Made by a program: the position numbers and the translations under genes | Source of the DNA: Lindgomyces ingoldianus | Lineage: Eukaryota; Ascomycota; Dothideomycetes; Pleosporales; Lindgomycetaceae | NCBI RefSeq assembly: GCF_010093535.1 | Contig: NW_022985177.1 | Coordinates: 786,857-850,856, forward strand | Length of the DNA: 64,000 bases | Reading direction: 5' to 3' | Notes under the pieces: generated by a model | The model's input: the letters and a program-made list of their open reading frames with translations, nothing else | Database searches by the model: none | What the model was told of the DNA's origin: nothing | Shown: positions 10,640 through 19,540 of the stretch, piece after piece | Layout of the letters: each line of letters begins with the position of its first letter | How positions within the stretch are numbered: position 1 is the stretch's first letter

Positions 10640-10950
10640 TCTTCCTTTTGTAAGAGTAGAGAATATGAGCTAATGTTCCTTACGATAAGCATGATTCCTG
10701 TTTACTGACTTTTGTGTTCGTCTTCCTCATGCAAGAGCAGAGAAAACGGGCTAATGTTCCATGCAGTAAGCATGTTTCCCGTTTACTGACTCATGTATCC
10801 GTCTTCCTCATTCACGAATCACGAGCAGAGAATATGGGCTAACGTTCCTTACGATAAGCATGTTTTCTACTTACTGACTCTTCCTTATGCAATGGCAGAG
10901 AATATGGACTAATCTTCCTTACGATAAGCACGTTTCATGTTCACTGAATC
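10640..10950. repeat. Minisatellite, about 4 units of 72-89 bp
   Basis: A core containing GCAGAGAATATGGGCTAA, then GTTCCTTACGATAAGCATG and GTTTACTGACTC recurs with starts near 10653, 10734, 10823 and 10895. Units differ by substitutions and by indels in the CTTCCTCAT spacer. No conserved reading frame runs through all units, so this is non-coding satellite or a repeated transposon subterminal region. Confidence 0.75.
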
Positions 10951-10957
10951 TCGTATT

Positions 10958-11105
10958 AGGGCCCACACAAACTTTCACTTCGTATGGCCTTCCAATTTAC
11001 GGCCTTCTGATTCATACCCCATACAGATTTTCAGCTCACAAGACCCCCGTGTACTGTAACCCTAACCCCACACGAACTTTATGTCCATGTGACCTCCCAA
11101 TTCCT
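10958..11105. repeat. Short diverged repeats
   Basis: CCACACAAACTTTCACTTCG (from 10963), ATACAGATTTTCAGCTCACA (from 11019) and CCACACGAACTTTATGTCCA (from 11067) look like degenerate copies of about 50 bp, continuing with CCTTCCAATT or CCTCCCAATT. Two telomere-like TAACCC units occur inside, too few to be a telomere. Confidence 0.35.
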
Positions 11106-11170
11106 ATTGTCAAACATCATGGTGGCTGAAACACACACTTGCTTAGATGTTGTGTCACGCGTCTGTGCTC

Positions 11171-11560
11171 TCAATCAGTTCGCAGTATCTTAATTTTTCG
11201 CAGTCTTATGTTTTCTCGAATAGGAGTCGCATCTTCTTTTATGAGGCCTCGTTCTTTGCTTTTCAACCGATCGACTTCATAATCTATTTCCCTTTTCTGT
11301 GCATATTCTTTAAGTTCGTCGTAAGTTCTCTTTGGTATCTCTTCTTCATGGGAGTAAGATCCAACCATCCTGTCGAGTGCCCATTTGGGCGACACCTTGA
11401 AAGCCCAGGGTCTTGCGTTTCGATAGATAGTCGTGGTTAAGGCAGGACATAGTGTTTGCTATCGACGAAGACATGAATGAGCGCAGGATAATAGGTGTAA
11501 CAGACATCTTGTAGAATGCGGTAAACCAGTAGCCTGGATTCAGCAAGACTTGCGCATCAT
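11171..11560 (-). pseudogene. Frameshifted relic of an unidentified protein
   Basis: Reading the minus strand, protein-like text moves between frames: ADDDAQVLLNPGY, then LLVYRILQDVCYTYYPALIH with FVDSKHYVLP, then YRNARPWAFKVSPKWALDRM and a charged helical C-terminus (YDELKEYAQKREIDYEVDRL, KSKERGLIKEDATPIRENIR) ending at the stop at 11171. At least two frameshifts are needed. I do not recognise the family. The continuous frame 11171-11395 alone might be mistaken for a small gene. Confidence 0.4.
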
Positions 11561-12773
11561 CGTCAGCAGTTGCCCGTTTCGGTGCAAAGAGTCTGACGCT
11601 GCAGTAGCAAGGCCAGCGCTAATGTCGTCCCGTTACATGCTTTAAGCAAGTATTTGGATGCTAACTTAGCAGGGAATAACAACCGGAACCCGGAAACAGG
11701 TACCGAGAACCGAGAACTAAGAACCGAGAACGGGTTTAGGAAACCTGGGGTCGTAATCGAGACTCCGAAAACGGGGGTCGAAATTCGAAATCCAGACGTC
11801 GCTATGCTGTAGTTAACATATTTGCAGAAGAGCCGGTCCTGTGGTCATGCCGTCTGTTTATCTATGGTGATTTTGATCCTGAGTGTCATACACTACAGAT
11901 TGTAGTGCGAAGGAACAAAGTGTGCCAAAACCAGCGTATGAGTTGCTCAAGGCCAGTATTGAACCCAGCTTTCTTTAGCCGTCTGCTGACCAGTCAGATC
12001 ATTAAAAATTACTTTGCAGTCAGGAACGGTGGCAAGGGTCGAAAAGCGTCCTTGGGTCAGCGAAGCGAAAGCCCGGATTTGGTTAGCGTGATCGAGGGAC
12101 CAAAACAGGAACCTTAAAATCGACCTGGATATGAAGTCTCATCAGATCCGCGCAACTTCAGCTAAAGTCCATACAATGTGCTACCGCTATTTTACATATC
12201 CTAGGTTCATCTATCACCTCGCAGTAGAAATTACAGGCGAGGCGAGGCGCCAACAACCATTCACAAGCAAATAAAACCCCTCGATAAGATGTGGTGGTAG
12301 AGAGGCAATTCACAGATTAGAGGCTGAGGAGGCCCAAAAAGTCACAAAGGAGGCAGAGAACGCTGCTAAAAAAGGCTGCTAAGGCTGCTGCTGCTGAGAC
12401 TCTACAAAATATGTGTATTGAATGGCAACTACCAGCGTAAACGCTGTAATATACGTTATTTTGTATGCCATCTTGATTTTGCTCGGGTGAGCGAGAACCC
12501 CGTCTGCACGAGAACCCCCTCGGCTAACATACGACGGTTTTGGTCATGCCGTCGGATTGTTCGCATTCACATCTACAATAGATCGATTTTAGGTTTGCAC
12601 CCCTGCTGCACAACAGCCATTAATATCATTTCAAATTTTGGAGTATGTGAATGATAGTTCTTTTACAAGAGAAGATATGTCTATAATTTAAACTGGCTTA
12701 TTTTATCAGTTAACACCTCAAAGCGCTAATGCTCATTGGCTGCGGCTTTCGTCGCCTTCCATTGCCAGAGTGA
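11561..12773. other. Intergenic with low-complexity tracts
   Basis: At 11675-11790 a purine-rich tract repeats ACCGAGAACC/ACCCGGAAAC-like words. At 12310-12400 the plus strand reads LEAEEAQKVTKEAENAAKK and, after a one-base shift in an A-run, AAKAAAAETLQNMCIEWQ; this Ala/Lys/Glu helix resembles the C-terminal tail of fungal pogo-type transposases but is too short to assign. A 70-residue frame (11905-12117, +) has no motif. Confidence 0.35.
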
Positions 12774-13235
12774 TTGGTGCCTGCGACTAGCTGTCGTGTT
12801 CGTGCCCGCCACTGCAACTCCACGATCTTACCCCATGCATTACGATCAACCTCGGCCATGCCACCATGCCCGTCGTCCTCCGGCTTAACATCTTCTCTCA
12901 ATCGCGCAGAGGCCCGGTTGCGGAACTCCCCTCTAGCGTCTTCGGGCCCAACCGATTGCCTGCGCAAGCGACACTGCGATGCTGACATGTTGCACAACTC
13001 GAGCCTCGAGCGACAACGCATTGAGGTTGACGATGTGCTGCCGACCCAGAGCGCATCACAAGTTGGTAGCATCAGCGTCGTGGATCTATCGAACCGCACA
13101 ACCTTGCACTGCGACGCCCTCCATCAACGTAACGATCGTGTTGCTCCGGTGAATATTTCAGCGCCTCACATCTACACCCATCTGATGCTAAGTGCGCACC
13201 CTCAATTCCAAGTTCAAAATCCACCGGCGAAATAA
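12774..13235 (+). CDS. Hypothetical protein ORF, 153 aa
   Basis: A GC-richer stretch carries this plus-strand frame and an overlapping antisense frame (12710-13099, 129 aa). I favour the plus strand because it is longer and has G/C in most third positions. The protein is Ser/Arg/His rich with no signal peptide, helix bundle or domain I know. Upstream at 12500-12650 and downstream at 13260-13440 no exons are evident. Either strand, or neither, could be the real one. Confidence 0.3.
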   Translation: MVPATSCRVRARHCNSTILPHALRSTSAMPPCPSSSGLTSSLNRAEARLRNSPLASSGPTDCLRKRHCDADMLHNSSLERQRIEVDDVLPTQSASQVGSISVVDLSNRTTLHCDALHQRNDRVAPVNISAPHIYTHLMLSAHPQFQVQNPPAK

Positions 13236-14180
13236 TCTACCGATTGGCTGAAAGAAGAATGGTAACGTTAGCCGGAGTTCCCGCGGTTAGCCACACTCTG
13301 AGCGGCTAGCCTCACGAATTATGTAAGAGGCTGGCCTCTCTGGGTTTAGTTGGCCACTGAATTAGGATTCGGCGAAACACCCAGACAAGGGCTAGCCGCA
13401 TCCTAAGGGGCTCGGCAAGGTTCGGGCTAGACTAGTGGAGGGTCTCGACCTTCGGGTTGGTTCAAAAAAAGGGTAGACAATGCAAAGTGCCCAGCCTTAA
13501 GCCTTTTCTTTTCAATTTCTTTGAGGATGCTACATACTGTAGCCTTGAATGGCTGTCATTCTTTTCTTCCTATTTTCTTATTGGTCTGTTCTCTGGTCCC
13601 GCGGCGTTGAGGTCTTTGTTACCCATAACAGCCCGGTTTACAGGGTTTATGGACATGTGGAGGGCGGCGAGTCCTAGGGCAGAGGCGTATGTCAATGAGG
13701 CGGACGCGCTGGAGCTGGATTGGCTGCAGAGTTTCTGGAGTGCATGAGGAATTACTTGCCATCAAGAGAGATAGGGATTCATGGGGTGTTATTCTGGGCG
13801 CCGATGACGGGGTGTTAAGCATGGGAGGTCAAGATTGAGGATGGAATGCGAACCCAGAACAGGCCACTCTGCAGAGCTGACGGGGATCTAAATTAAAGAC
13901 AAGACGACTGACTAAGGAGCAACTGAACAACAGGCAAGGAGACATGGATATCGGCGATTGACCCCGCAGAGTGTAATCTCTTTCTGACCCGGTTTTGGAC
14001 CATCTGGTGTAACGCTGGTTTACCCCCTACCAGAGCGTCGGGCAGTCACGTCCTATAAGACAAACGAATCAACTCCCCCGGCATATCTTATCTGGTAAAA
14101 ACCTCCAAATCCAGTCAACGGTTTGAGGCTCCATACTGAGAGAAGCTAAGATCTGAGGCGTGTATCTCGTACCTGTTACT
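13236..14180. other. Intergenic; upstream region of the 14181 gene
   Basis: Contains a 96-residue plus-strand frame (13457-13747, ending LELDWLQSFWSA) with no recognised motif and a matching antisense frame. Positions 13260-13445 repeat GCTAGCC/GGCTAG-type words in both orientations. No TATA box could be chosen with confidence before the ATG at 14181. Confidence 0.35.
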
Positions 14181-15127
14181 ATGCCTACAGCAACCTCAGC
14201 TTTCGGGTTCCAAATCACCAACTATGGTCCGCTCACAACAGCTTTTGTTGCGGCGCCATCGTGTGCTACCGAGTCCAACTTTTTGCAAATTGCACCTTCT
14301 GGAGCCCCAGACAGCTTCGCTTATAGCATCGGCTGCGACATTACCAAGAGCACTTTTGGCCAATGCTATCCTTCTGGCGACACAGTCGATTCCCACCGCG
14401 CGAGGGTTGCTACCGACGTGGCATATAATGAGATAGGCTACTATTCACCAGGTGTAATATGTCCAGCAGGCTGGAACACAGTCGGCGTTGCCGTAAAGGC
14501 TAAAGACGGTGTGCTGAGCACCTCTGGCGTGTTTAGTCCGGCCCACCCAGTGCCTTCTCGCGTGGAAGGGATTTTCTTTAATCCACCCCTCAACGTCCTC
14601 ATGGGTGCTATCGACCCCGGTGAGACAGCTGTGCTGTGCTGTCCAAGGTGAGTTCGAGTATCACATCCGCCTAACGCCAGGCTCGGCGCTGTCCAGCGGC
14701 TAACCATATACCTGGCAGCTCAATGACTGGAGGCGAAGGGACGTGCTACTCTACTCTTCCAAACCTCACACCCACCGAGGGCTGCCTGCGTCTAGTCCCA
14801 AATGATGATATTGGCTCCATCGGTACGACCTTGAGTGTCTACGGGACCACCATCTCGGCCGACCTTCTCACGATCACCGCAACAAAGCCCGTCACGGAAA
14901 CAACGAAGACGACATTCTCAGGCGCAGAGGCTTCACGATATGTCGCTGTTACGTTTACGCCCATGGTCGCGCTTGTGCATAAGGCTACGGAGGCACCAGC
15001 GAGCACAACTTCGGCAAGCTCTGCAGCGTCGGGGCGGACTTCTGGTGGGGAGCGAACCTTTGTTGGGTCGGTTCCCATCTACGCGGTTGCTGTGGCGCTG
15101 GGATTTGCATTTTGCTTCTCGTTCTAG
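14181..15127 (+). CDS. Wall/secretory-type protein with C-terminal hydrophobic anchor, 291 aa, one intron
   Basis: Exon 1 is 14181-14647 and exon 2 is 14719-15127; the 71-bp intron has GTGAGT and TGGCAG ends with a GGCTAAC branch-like site, and splicing gives VLCCPSSMTGGEGTCYSTLP in frame. I start at the ATG at 14181 (MPTATSAFGFQITNYGPLTT), the usual start of this fungus-specific family; the open frame extends a few codons upstream but without an ATG. The protein has many paired cysteines (SCATE, IGCD, QCYPSGD, VICPAGW, LCCP, GTCYS, GCLR), a Ser/Thr/Ala-rich linker (STTSASSAASGRTSGG), and a hydrophobic C-terminus (VPIYAVAVALGFAFCFSF), compatible with a membrane or GPI-type anchor. No classical signal peptide is seen. 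No enzymatic function is known for the family. This is one of two clearly intact genes in the window. Confidence 0.8.
14648..14718 (+). other. Intron of the 14181 gene
   Basis: GT at 14648, AG at 14718, branch-like CTAAC about 15 bases before the acceptor. Without removal exon 1 reaches a stop at 14649-14651. Confidence 0.8.
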
Positions 15128-16158
15128 CGATTGTAGGCGATGACAGGGACGTCGATTGAGAGGATAGCGATACTTAGACGATTCGCTTTACGCGTGTTTC
15201 AGATGCGTTATGAGAGCCGGCCTTAAGACCTTTAGGAACAGTTAGCTCGTAAGGATTCCCAAGATATTCGCATGTATTGCCTTTCCATCGTACAGCTTCG
15301 AGATGCGGTCCAACGCACAGCGATACGCACTTTCGTCATACAGAGACACGCCACTCACGTCGCCCTCAAGCTAAGAGACCCGTCGCTGTCCTTTAGCTAA
15401 CTGAACGAAAGACCCGCTCAAGCCACCACGTTCTCATGTTTCTCGAGCCCACCAGCGCCGATTCCTAGACCAAGCAGCAGCCGAGATCTAGTCTCGGCTC
15501 ATTAAAGGGAAACACAACGAGACAAGAGAGGTGTACGATAAGATAGAGTGCGACAGCCCTGGAAATCGAAGCCTGCGCTTCAGCAGGTGGGCCGAGTAGC
15601 ACTGGCAGAAGGCCGTTGTTGCAAGCACATACGAAGGTGGAAAGGCTCTCCATGCTTTGGTGATACAGCTGTCGTATGGTCAAACGACCAACGGCTCCTT
15701 ACATGTGCACTGTAATCTCTAGGGCGGTAGAGACGTGCTCCAGTTTGACCTCTGAGGGTTATGAGGCGTTTGGATCGTTCATGCTCGTGAGGGGGGAGTA
15801 CTAGCAGAGCTATCATGATGGCTATGCCTGGAAAGACTCTATCCAGAACTGCATACGGCATATTACTCTTCCCTTCAGCTAGATCTACACGCCATCGCCT
15901 CCAGCGCAAGGTCCTGGTCAGAACGGTTCGGCCGTCCTCCCTGCTAGCATCATCGGAGGAGTTCGTCAGTTCAATGAGGCTGAAGTGGGGAATATTGATC
16001 ATGTGCTTCAGTGTAGAAGTTAGTAGAACATCCTCGAACTTTTAATGTAGCAACTTTGCAAGATATATATCCATCCTAATCCCTGGCCATCTATGAAACA
16101 GGGAACAATAAACACATGATATTTAAAATTGTGTTATCAATGCGCCCGTACCCTGGCG
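15128..16158. other. Intergenic, one weak minus-strand frame
   Basis: A 140-residue minus-strand frame (15580-16002) begins MINIPHFSLIELTNSSDDAS and is Arg-rich with one hydrophobic stretch (FPGIAIMIALLVL). It has no known motif and could be a relic. The rest shows no gene, repeat or RNA that I can support. Confidence 0.3.
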
Positions 16159-16350
16159 TCAGCCCCCCTTGTCGATCAGAAGCTTGTTGCCGTATCTTCC
16201 ACCCTGCGCGTTGATGTAGGCGCCCTTGCCGAGCAGCAGCTTCACCACCTGCTCGTGGCCTCCTTCTGAAGCTACCTGGAGTGCGTTGCCGTATTCTCCA
16301 CCCTGCGCGTTGACGTTGGCGCCCTTGTTAAGCAGCAGCTTCACCAACCG
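16159..16350 (-). pseudogene. Truncated ankyrin-repeat gene, 3' end
   Basis: The minus strand reads VVKLLLNKGANVNAQGGEYG, then NALQVASEGGHEQVVKLLLG and KGAYINAQGGRYG: two ankyrin units of the type common in large fungal NACHT/ankyrin proteins (GHE..VKLLL..GA.VNAQ consensus). After the second unit the repeat is abruptly cut (YGNKLLIDKGG then stop), which looks like an internal deletion joining two repeats. On its 5' side (above 16350) coding sequence ends at the junction with a pogo fragment. Only about 62 residues survive of what is normally a protein of many repeats. Confidence 0.75.
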
Positions 16351-16351
16351 C

Positions 16352-16589
16352 TGTCGAGCGTGTTAGTTATTTGTTGTCTTTTAAAAGACCCTGTACATAG
16401 CTGCAGCATGTTGCTTTAAGAGTGTTGCGTCTTATTTAAAAGCCTTAAGCGTAAGCTATATCTAATGTTCTTTTAGCGTGTCTAAGTAGTGTTGTTAGGA
16501 ATGCATTAGTGTAGGAAGAGTAGTTTAGTGGGGTCTTAGCAAAAGTAAGCGACTCAGGTGTGTGAGCAACTCGCCCGTGAAGTACGTTA
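16352..16589 (-). mobile_element. Pogo/Fot1-like transposon fragment with one terminal repeat (B1)
   Basis: The end at about 16531-16589 (GGGGTCTTAGCAAAAGTAAG to GAAGTACGTTA) is the same terminal inverted repeat as in the full-length element at 45203-47072. The inner part (CTTTTAAAAGACCCTGTACA, ATAGCTGCAGCATG) matches that element's first 250 bases in reverse. The other end is missing: it is fused to the ankyrin remnant at about 16350. Confidence 0.75.
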
Positions 16590-17237
16590 CTTAATTATAT
16601 AAAAAGTAACATAAACTTAAAACTCTTTAAAAAGGTAAGTAGCTATCTATGCATATATAACACTTTTTTAAAAAAGCCTAAGTAGATAGAGTTAGTATAG
16701 TTTAAGGTTAATCTTAGAACGTCCTCCTATGTTGCTACTATACTAGTAAGCACTTGTACAATGTAACTATTTAGAAGACGCTTACTAGGCATTATAAAAT
16801 TAACATGTATAAATGTGTATAAAATAATTATAAAGTTATAAGTAGCTAAAGGCTATAATTAGGGATGTATAGGTGTAAGGTGTAAGGACGGAGCTCTGTA
16901 CCACTACGCCAATACAACCAAAAAGGTGCGAATAATCAACCAACGTCAATTATTGCGTACAGAATAGTATATATACTCGTCGCACGTAAGCACCATCTCG
17001 GCCTTACATAAGGTAAAGAATTTTTAAATTAGTAATTAGTTTTTTCCCTTCACTAGCTAACAGTCCGCCGTACTCTTAGTTTGTGTTTGCTAGGGGTGTA
17101 TTTGAGTACATTCTATTATACCCAACTTGCCTACACACCGTCTCTGCGGGAACTAACTGGCGCAGCCTCCACTGAAATTACCTACCCCACACACTAGTGA
17201 AATAATAGGCAACAATTCTATCTCGATTTCATGCGCC
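16590..17237. other. AT-rich stretch upstream of the xylanase gene
   Basis: Positions 16590-16880 are AT-rich with TA-rich words like the RIP-affected repeats, but I cannot assign a family. Composition returns to normal from about 16890. A tRNA-like A-box word (TGGCGTAGTGG, minus strand) sits at 16901-16911 without a matching B-box. Confidence 0.4.
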
Positions 17238-17247
17238 ATGCCAAGAT

Positions 17248-17253
17248 CCGGGG
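17248..17253 (+). promoter_or_regulatory. Candidate CreA site (CCGGGG)
   Basis: Matches the SYGGRG consensus for the fungal carbon-catabolite repressor CreA. Further matches lie at 17376-17381 (CCGGGG) and on the other strand at 17365-17370 (CCCCAG). They are 325-460 bp before the xylanase ATG. Six-base sites are common by chance. Confidence 0.3.
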
Positions 17254-17296
17254 CCGAGAAAAGAAGTCAGAAGATCAACAAACTGAAGAAGAAGGC

Positions 17297-17303
17297 TTTA
17301 GCC
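17297..17303 (-). promoter_or_regulatory. Candidate XlnR/Xyr1 site (GGCTAAA)
   Basis: TTTAGCC on the plus strand is the complement of GGCTAAA, the consensus for the xylanolytic activator XlnR. It lies 404 bp upstream of the GH11 start, a usual distance, close to the candidate CreA sites. Confidence 0.35.
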
Positions 17304-17659
17304 GCTGGTAGAAGTGGTGCAAACCTCGGTAAAAGCACATGTATATCCAAGAACGCGGGTGTATCCCCAGCCATGCCGGGGGTTTACCGCGCCAATCGGC
17401 CTAATGGACAAAACCCCCATCAATAGAAACACGGTGCTTATACCATAACCCTATATTTCAATTACTAACATCTTGGCATTTTAATATTCAATTACCCACG
17501 CTCCATCTATTGCAAATTCCATGAATGAATTCCGTAATCTAAGCCTGACATCGTTGCGGCAAAAAGATGCTAAAAAGCAGATAAAACACAGGCAACACTT
17601 CCCTTTCTCGATCGTGAGAAAAACCTCAGGGGGGCAAAAAGGAAAACACTTTTTTTCTC

Positions 17660-17666
17660 TATAAAG
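17660..17666 (+). promoter_or_regulatory. TATA box of the xylanase gene
   Basis: TATAAAG lies 41 bases before the ATG at 17707, after a T/C-rich run, with a pyrimidine and ACATACATAC-rich leader between. The leader is short for a fungal gene but plausible. Confidence 0.5.
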
Positions 17667-17706
17667 CACACACGTTTCTTATACATACATACTCAGATTT
17701 CAAACC

Positions 17707-18462
17707 ATGATGTTCAACTCCCTCCTCATCACGGCCGCCGTGGCGGCCATCACATCCGCTATCCCGCTGAGCGAACAGCTCTTCGGGCGATCCATCGACC
17801 TGGGCAGCAAGCTCGAGACGCGCCAACAGGGCTCGGCGCAGGGCTACGGGTTCCACAGCCACTACTTCTACTCTTTCTGGTCGGACAACAGCAGTGGCAG
17901 CGTGACGTACACGAACCTGCAGAACGGCTCCTACACCAGCCAGTGGAGCAACATCGGCAACTGGGTCGGGGGCAAGGGGTGGAACCCCGGCGGTGCGAAG
18001 TCCATCGCCTACAACGGCACCTGGAGCGCCATCAACCAGAACTCGTATCTGGCGCTCTATGGGTGGACCAAGGATCCGCTGATCGAGTACTATATCGTTG
18101 AGAGCTATGGGACGTATAACCCCAGCAGCGGGGCCCAGAAGCGCGGAACTATCCAGAGTGATGGCGGAACTTATGATATCTATCAGACGCAGCGGGTTAA
18201 CCAGCCGTCGATTGTGGGTCGCGCGACCTTCTATCAGTTTTGGTCGGTGCGCACGCAGAAGCGGGTTGGCGGCAATATCACTACGGGAAACCATTTTGAT
18301 GCTTGGGTGAAGAATGGCTTGAAGCTAGGGAACCACAATTATATGATTATGGCTACTGAGGGCTATCAGAGCAGCGGGTCGTCCGCGATTACGGTTCGTG
18401 AGATCGGAAAGGACGAGGCCCCGTACCCGAATGAGCCGGACTCGAGGAAGGACAATAACTAA
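17707..18462 (+). CDS. Secreted endo-1,4-beta-xylanase, GH11, 251 aa
   Basis: Hydrolyses internal beta-1,4 bonds of xylan outside the cell. A signal peptide covers about residues 1-19 ([16 protein letters not shown]), then a short propeptide to about R39 (LETRQ) and a single GH11 jelly-roll domain (about 45-230). Diagnostic motifs are [19 protein letters not shown] with nucleophile E127, [16 protein letters not shown], the thumb-adjacent FYQFWSVR, and [12 protein letters not shown] with acid/base E218. Aromatic cleft residues ([13 protein letters not shown]) are present. Past the domain is an unusual polar tail (about 231-251, [18 protein letters not shown]). There are no introns, whereas many fungal GH11 genes have one. 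It has no stop or frameshift and keeps normal codon use although repeats begin within 1.1 kb upstream and a few hundred bases downstream. No gene symbol is given because numbering differs among species. Confidence 0.95.
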   Translation: MMFNSLLITAAVAAITSAIPLSEQLFGRSIDLGSKLETRQQGSAQGYGFHSHYFYSFWSDNSSGSVTYTNLQNGSYTSQWSNIGNWVGGKGWNPGGAKSIAYNGTWSAINQNSYLALYGWTKDPLIEYYIVESYGTYNPSSGAQKRGTIQSDGGTYDIYQTQRVNQPSIVGRATFYQFWSVRTQKRVGGNITTGNHFDAWVKNGLKLGNHNYMIMATEGYQSSGSSAITVREIGKDEAPYPNEPDSRKDNN

Positions 18463-19079
18463 ATGCCTTTACAAGGTTGTATCTTGTGCGGGATCACTCA
18501 GGGGCTGCACCAAAGGAGCGATATAACCTGAAAATACTAAGCTAGAGAGTAGAGGTACAGGAAAGCACAATGTGTATATAAACAGAGTGCCGCTAACAGA
18601 GTAGCGCCTTAGCGCCAAGCTAGTGCCGATCACGTAACCCACAGAGGAGATTATATGCTATGCGGGGTGCAGGGCACCCCTCACACCTCCCCCGGCCAAA
18701 CGATCCCCCGGCAAACCAGCCCTCCTCCAAAACTCTCCTTAAAAGGCTCTCAATTCGGCGTAAAACGCTGATTAAGGGGTGTTAAATAACCTATCTATCT
18801 TAATCCTTTCTTTATCCAAGATCTCGTAGTGGTTTATACATGTTTCCTGCCCTGACCGTCAGAGCGCCCATAAGCCTATTGTCCTTCGCAGCAGCGCTGC
18901 GTTGTTAAGATCATTAATCTACTAAAGATTGATAGCTCGAGGAGCCTTTACTAAAGTATAAATAATCAAAGACGCTCGGGTTGGTTCTCAGAGAAGGGTT
19001 GTCTATTGTTACGTTACCTGCTTAGCAAATATATGGATTTGCTTGGCACGCGTGGCCAGGTGTTATATGACACTAGGTG
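18463..19079. other. 3' flank of the xylanase and repeat boundary
   Basis: No gene. A short perfect hairpin (GGGGTGC AGG GCACCCC, 18664-18680) lies about 200 bp after the stop. Composition changes from here: AT-rich patches alternate with GC-richer ones, as at the edges of other repeats in the window. No terminal repeat could be defined. Confidence 0.35.
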
Positions 19080-19540
19080 TCGTGGAATCGGAAGGGAGAA
19101 TAGGCGACGGCTTGGGTGTACAGTCCAATCCGAGGACTATATAGGGTAGGGAGAGTTGGTTAACGTGGTTTGCATTGTCTGCTAGTATAGAAGAGCAGGG
19201 GAAACAATCTTAAGGTAAGATAGTAAGAGAGTATATATGTAAAGATATATTAGAAGTATAGTGTTGTTAGAAACTACTATACTACTTAGTCTAGTAAGGG
19301 GAGTAAGACTAAACGTTACTTACAACCCTTCTAGTAATAGTCAAGATCACAACTATATACATAGGGTTTGCGCGTAGTGCGCGTTCTGCGCGCGTTGCCT
19401 GTCTTGCGCGCACTGCGTGCATGTTGCTGTACGCAACATTCTTCCAGGGCCATTGCTAGTGGCTGTTCTACTTCTAGCGTTCTAGTCTAGTTTTGTCTAA
19501 GGAGGTCACGTAATTCTTCTTGTGCTGCTAAGAAAAAGTT
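19080..19540 (+). mobile_element. LTR-like segment, copy 1
   Basis: Shares ordered blocks with 20760-20944 plus 22082-22390: GGTGTACAGTC, CTACTTAGTCTA, ACTATATACATA, TGCGCG/ACTGCGCG-rich core, TTGTCT.AGGTCACGT. I read both as diverged LTRs of one gypsy-type element, with about 1.2 kb between them. Exact ends are not resolvable. The core at 19371-19436 is strikingly rich in GCGC and CG, unlike its surroundings. Confidence 0.35.

Noticed and set aside
10640..10950. CRISPR array
   Set aside because: Repeats are long and contiguous without unique spacers, and the genome is eukaryotic.
11057..11070. Telomere-like TAACCCTAACCCC
   Set aside because: Only two units; below any meaningful interstitial telomere tract.
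12310..12400. Pogo-type transposase C-terminal tail
   Set aside because: Only about 30 residues of Ala/Lys/Glu-rich sequence across a frameshift; low-complexity similarity is not sufficient.
14160..14180. Upstream start at 14160 for the 14181 gene
   Set aside because: That start is GTG, not used in fungal nuclear genes; MPTATS at 14181 is the usual family start.
17238..17426. 62-residue basic ORF (MPRSGAEKRSQKINKLKKKA...) before the xylanase gene
   Set aside because: It resembles no family I know, sits in the promoter region and is short. A small basic protein cannot be excluded.
1..18600. A biosynthetic, defence or selfish-gene cluster
   Set aside because: The intact genes (xylanase, anchored Cys-rich protein, Ub-like protein) are unrelated in function and widely spaced; no co-directional arrangement or shared regulation is visible.
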